Origin: CAVTWD01 sp963738325 | GTDB taxonomy: Bacteria; Actinomycetota; Acidimicrobiia; Acidimicrobiales; Ilumatobacteraceae | DNA: 64,000 nt | Assembly (NCBI GenBank): GCA_963738325.1 | Contig: CAVTWD010000008.1 | Coordinates: 186,001 to 250,000 of the forward strand | Direction: 5' to 3' | Shown: positions 62,342-64,000 of the stretch, in pieces | Numbering within the stretch: the stretch's first letter is position 1 | Layout: each line of letters opens with the position of its first letter | Notes under the pieces: generated by a model | What the model saw: only the letters and a program-made list of their open reading frames with translations | What the model was told of the DNA's origin: nothing | Databases searched by the model: none | Translations under genes and position numbers: made by a program

Positions 62342-63859
62342 ATGGCCGAGACCCTCCTGCCCCAGCCCCGCGCCCAGGGCTGGCCGAGCGCGGCCTCGCG
62401 GTGGCGGTGGCCGCTCGTCGGCGCGGGCGTCTTCCTTTTCGGCTACCTCTTGCTCGTCTGGTTGAGCGGCGTGCCGAAGGGGCACGTGGCGAGCGACAGC
62501 ATCCATCTCGTGCAGGGCGCCCGCCAGGCGGCCGCGTGCATCGACGCCGGCACATGGTCGGCCTGTGGCCACCTGCCGGGCACCGACCAAACCTTGGTGG
62601 GGCCTTACCCGCTGCTGCAGTACATTCCTGCGTTCGCCGCAGTGAAGGCGGGCCTGTCGAACGCGCAGGTGCTCGGCGTGCTGTCGCGGTTGAGCGCGTT
62701 GGCCTTCGTCGGTTGTCTCACGTTGAGCTGGTTCGCGCTACGGCGTCGTCCGGCGCTCGCCGCGGTGGCGGTTATCGCCCTTGTCGCCAGTGCGGCGACC
62801 TATCAGGCCACGTCGCCCTTTGGCGAGATGCTGGCTGCGTTCGTCGCGCTGGGCGCGGTGGTGGCCGCCCTCGAGCGTCGGCCCGTGCTGGTGCTCCTCG
62901 CTTTCTTCGCCGCCAGCCTCGGGAAGGAGACGATGCCGTTGTTCCTCCTGCCTCTCGGTCTCGTCGCCGCCCGTGACGACGCGGATGGATGGCTACCGCC
63001 CCGGCGGCTGCTCGCCCCGATGCTCGGCGGGTTGGCGGCGGGCACGCTCCTCTCGGCGGCGTTCAACGTCTTCCGCTTCGGCACGGTCCGCAACCTGCTG
63101 TACCTCAGCCCCGACTACCGGGTTCCCGGCCTGGGTTGGAAGCTCGATTATCTCGCCGGCCAATGGGTGGCGCCGACGTCGGGACTTGCCTGGTACTGGC
63201 CCGTCGGCACCGCAGTGATCGTGATGGTCGCGGCCGTCGGGCTCCGTCGACTCCTGCGCCATCGACGCAACTGGCGGTCGTGGGCGCCGCCTCTCGTCAC
63301 GGTGGGTACGTTCTTCGCGCTCACGCTCGGCCTGGCCGCGTGGTATTCGCCCTTCGGATGGGTGGCCTACGGTCACCGACTCGTCGTCCCGCTGCTGCCG
63401 GCGACGATCGTGCTCGGCCTCCGCAGCGCGCAGAACGAGGTGGTTGAGCTGCTCGGCGCCATTCGCAGGCAACCGCTCGTCTTCGCCAGCCTCCTCGCCA
63501 TCGTCGGGCTGGCCGCCTGGTCGCAGGTTGCGGCACCGTGGCGCTACCGAGAGGTGCTGGCATTGCAGACTCGCCCCGACACGGTCTGCACACCGAACCG
63601 GGTGCGGACGGTCCAGTCGAACCTTCGGTGTACGTCCCACACGATGTGGCGACTGGACCCTCTGCCGCTGCAGGCGACGATGGGCGGGGGGGACGCCGTG
63701 ACCATCCTCGCCAGGCTGAGCGCCATCACGGTCGTGGGCCTCCTCGTCGTGGTGGCGGTGGGGAGCGCGGCGGCTCGCCCACGGGAAACCGAAGACGACG
63801 AGGCGACGCCGAACACAACCCGGCTCGGGGCGGTCCAGCTCGTGGCCCCGCCGGCGTAG
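62342..63859 (+). CDS. GT-C-like polytopic membrane protein
   Basis: A 505-residue protein with 10-12 helices. After the first helix comes a long outer loop (SGVPKGHVASDSIHLVQGAR, AACIDAGTWSACGHLPGTDQ) with acidic residues and two cysteines, then YPLLQYIPAFAAVKAGL. The overall plan (a helix, a catalytic-type loop, many helices, an outer C-terminal loop with CTPNRVRTVQSNLRCTSHTM) fits GT-C glycosyltransferases or related envelope proteins. No diagnostic DxD is certain. Likely acts in envelope glycan biosynthesis. Confidence 0.75.
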   Translation: MAETLLPQPRAQGWPSAASRWRWPLVGAGVFLFGYLLLVWLSGVPKGHVASDSIHLVQGARQAAACIDAGTWSACGHLPGTDQTLVGPYPLLQYIPAFAAVKAGLSNAQVLGVLSRLSALAFVGCLTLSWFALRRRPALAAVAVIALVASAATYQATSPFGEMLAAFVALGAVVAALERRPVLVLLAFFAASLGKETMPLFLLPLGLVAARDDADGWLPPRRLLAPMLGGLAAGTLLSAAFNVFRFGTVRNLLYLSPDYRVPGLGWKLDYLAGQWVAPTSGLAWYWPVGTAVIVMVAAVGLRRLLRHRRNWRSWAPPLVTVGTFFALTLGLAAWYSPFGWVAYGHRLVVPLLPATIVLGLRSAQNEVVELLGAIRRQPLVFASLLAIVGLAAWSQVAAPWRYREVLALQTRPDTVCTPNRVRTVQSNLRCTSHTMWRLDPLPLQATMGGGDAVTILARLSAITVVGLLVVVAVGSAAARPRETEDDEATPNTTRLGAVQLVAPPA

Positions 63860-63880
63860 GACCGGCCGTTTCCGCCTTCG

Positions 63881-64000
63881 CTAGATGCCGATGCGCTGCG
63901 CCAAGAGCTCCCTGTGGTAGGACGGATCGCCGAACAGCAGCTCGCTCGACTTCGCCCGTTTGAAGTACAGGTGGGCCGGGTGTTCCCAAGTGAATCCGAT
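63881..64000 (-). CDS. 3' end of an unidentified gene (window edge)
   Basis: The last 39 residues of a protein ending DPSYHRELLAQRIGI with stop at 63881-63883, preceded by FTWEHPAHLYFKRAKSSELL. The start lies beyond the window. Coding character is good, but the fragment is too short to identify. Confidence 0.6.
   Translation of the reverse strand: MGFTWEHPAHLYFKRAKSSELLFGDPSYHRELLAQRIGI

Overview
This is 64 kb of very GC-rich, densely coded DNA that looks like an actinobacterial chromosome. Signs are two F420-type luciferase-like oxidoreductases, a Ku/LigD-polymerase pair, a homodimeric-type pyruvate dehydrogenase E1, a Trk/OB-fold/KimA-like potassium neighbourhood, a DUF2630-like protein, and many GTG/TTG starts with GTGA/ATGA overlaps. 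I lean to Acidimicrobiia or a near relative, but there is no rRNA or ribosomal marker to fix this. I see no tRNA, rRNA, IS element, integrase, phage gene or CRISPR.

Layout. 1-10 kb: the 3' part of metH; a membrane-anchored Ala/Lys-rich protein; a small conserved-looking ORF; an LLM oxidoreductase-thioesterase pair; an MFS pump behind a textbook promoter/operator; ligD-polymerase and ku. 9-18 kb: membrane and lipoproteins, an M24 peptidase with an FMN-barrel protein, then the lpdA-E2-lipB-lipA operon, which makes and lipoylates a 2-oxoacid dehydrogenase core. 18-23.5 kb: an OB-fold protein, two TrkA subunits and a divergent KimA-like transporter, then DUF2630, a TIGR01777-type epimerase and an SRPBCC protein. 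23.5-31.7 kb: a reductive-pyrimidine or beta-amino-acid catabolic block (beta-ureidopropionase, aminotransferase, dihydropyrimidinase, five 96-bp repeats, semialdehyde dehydrogenase, F420-type LLM protein), with a second aminotransferase facing it across a large hairpin. 31.7-44.3 kb: a PLC-like membrane protein, an SDR, an unknown membrane protein overlapping hyuB, a broken hyuA, a CaiB-type CoA transferase, rnhA, aceE and a HhH-GPD protein. 44.3-58.7 kb: a surface-polysaccharide locus (coiled-coil methyltransferase, Wzm, Wzt with a C-terminal domain, two homologous glycosyltransferases, a GT-C enzyme, a methyltransferase, gmd, a hydrolase, a methyltransferase, and a GT2-methyltransferase fusion). 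58.7-64 kb: a LuxR-type ATPase regulator with a small upstream ORF, a small membrane protein, a GT-C-like protein, and the 3' end of an unknown gene.

How the genes work together. Beta-ureidopropionase, dihydropyrimidinase, aminotransferase and a CoA-acylating semialdehyde dehydrogenase form most of a uracil/thymine-to-acyl-CoA route. The usual dihydropyrimidine dehydrogenase is absent and an F420-type protein sits in the operon. In the polysaccharide locus, a glycan would be assembled in the cytoplasm, capped by the coiled-coil methyltransferase, recognised by Wzt and exported by Wzm.

A caution on quality. Six genes (MFS, hyuA, rnhA, wzt, the second glycosyltransferase, and a small membrane protein) need about twelve one-base frame corrections. 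They otherwise keep family motifs, so uncorrected assembly indels look more likely than true pseudogenes. Separately, about ten genes have a TAnnnT-like -10 element 6-9 bases upstream of the start codon, suggesting that leaderless mRNAs are common.
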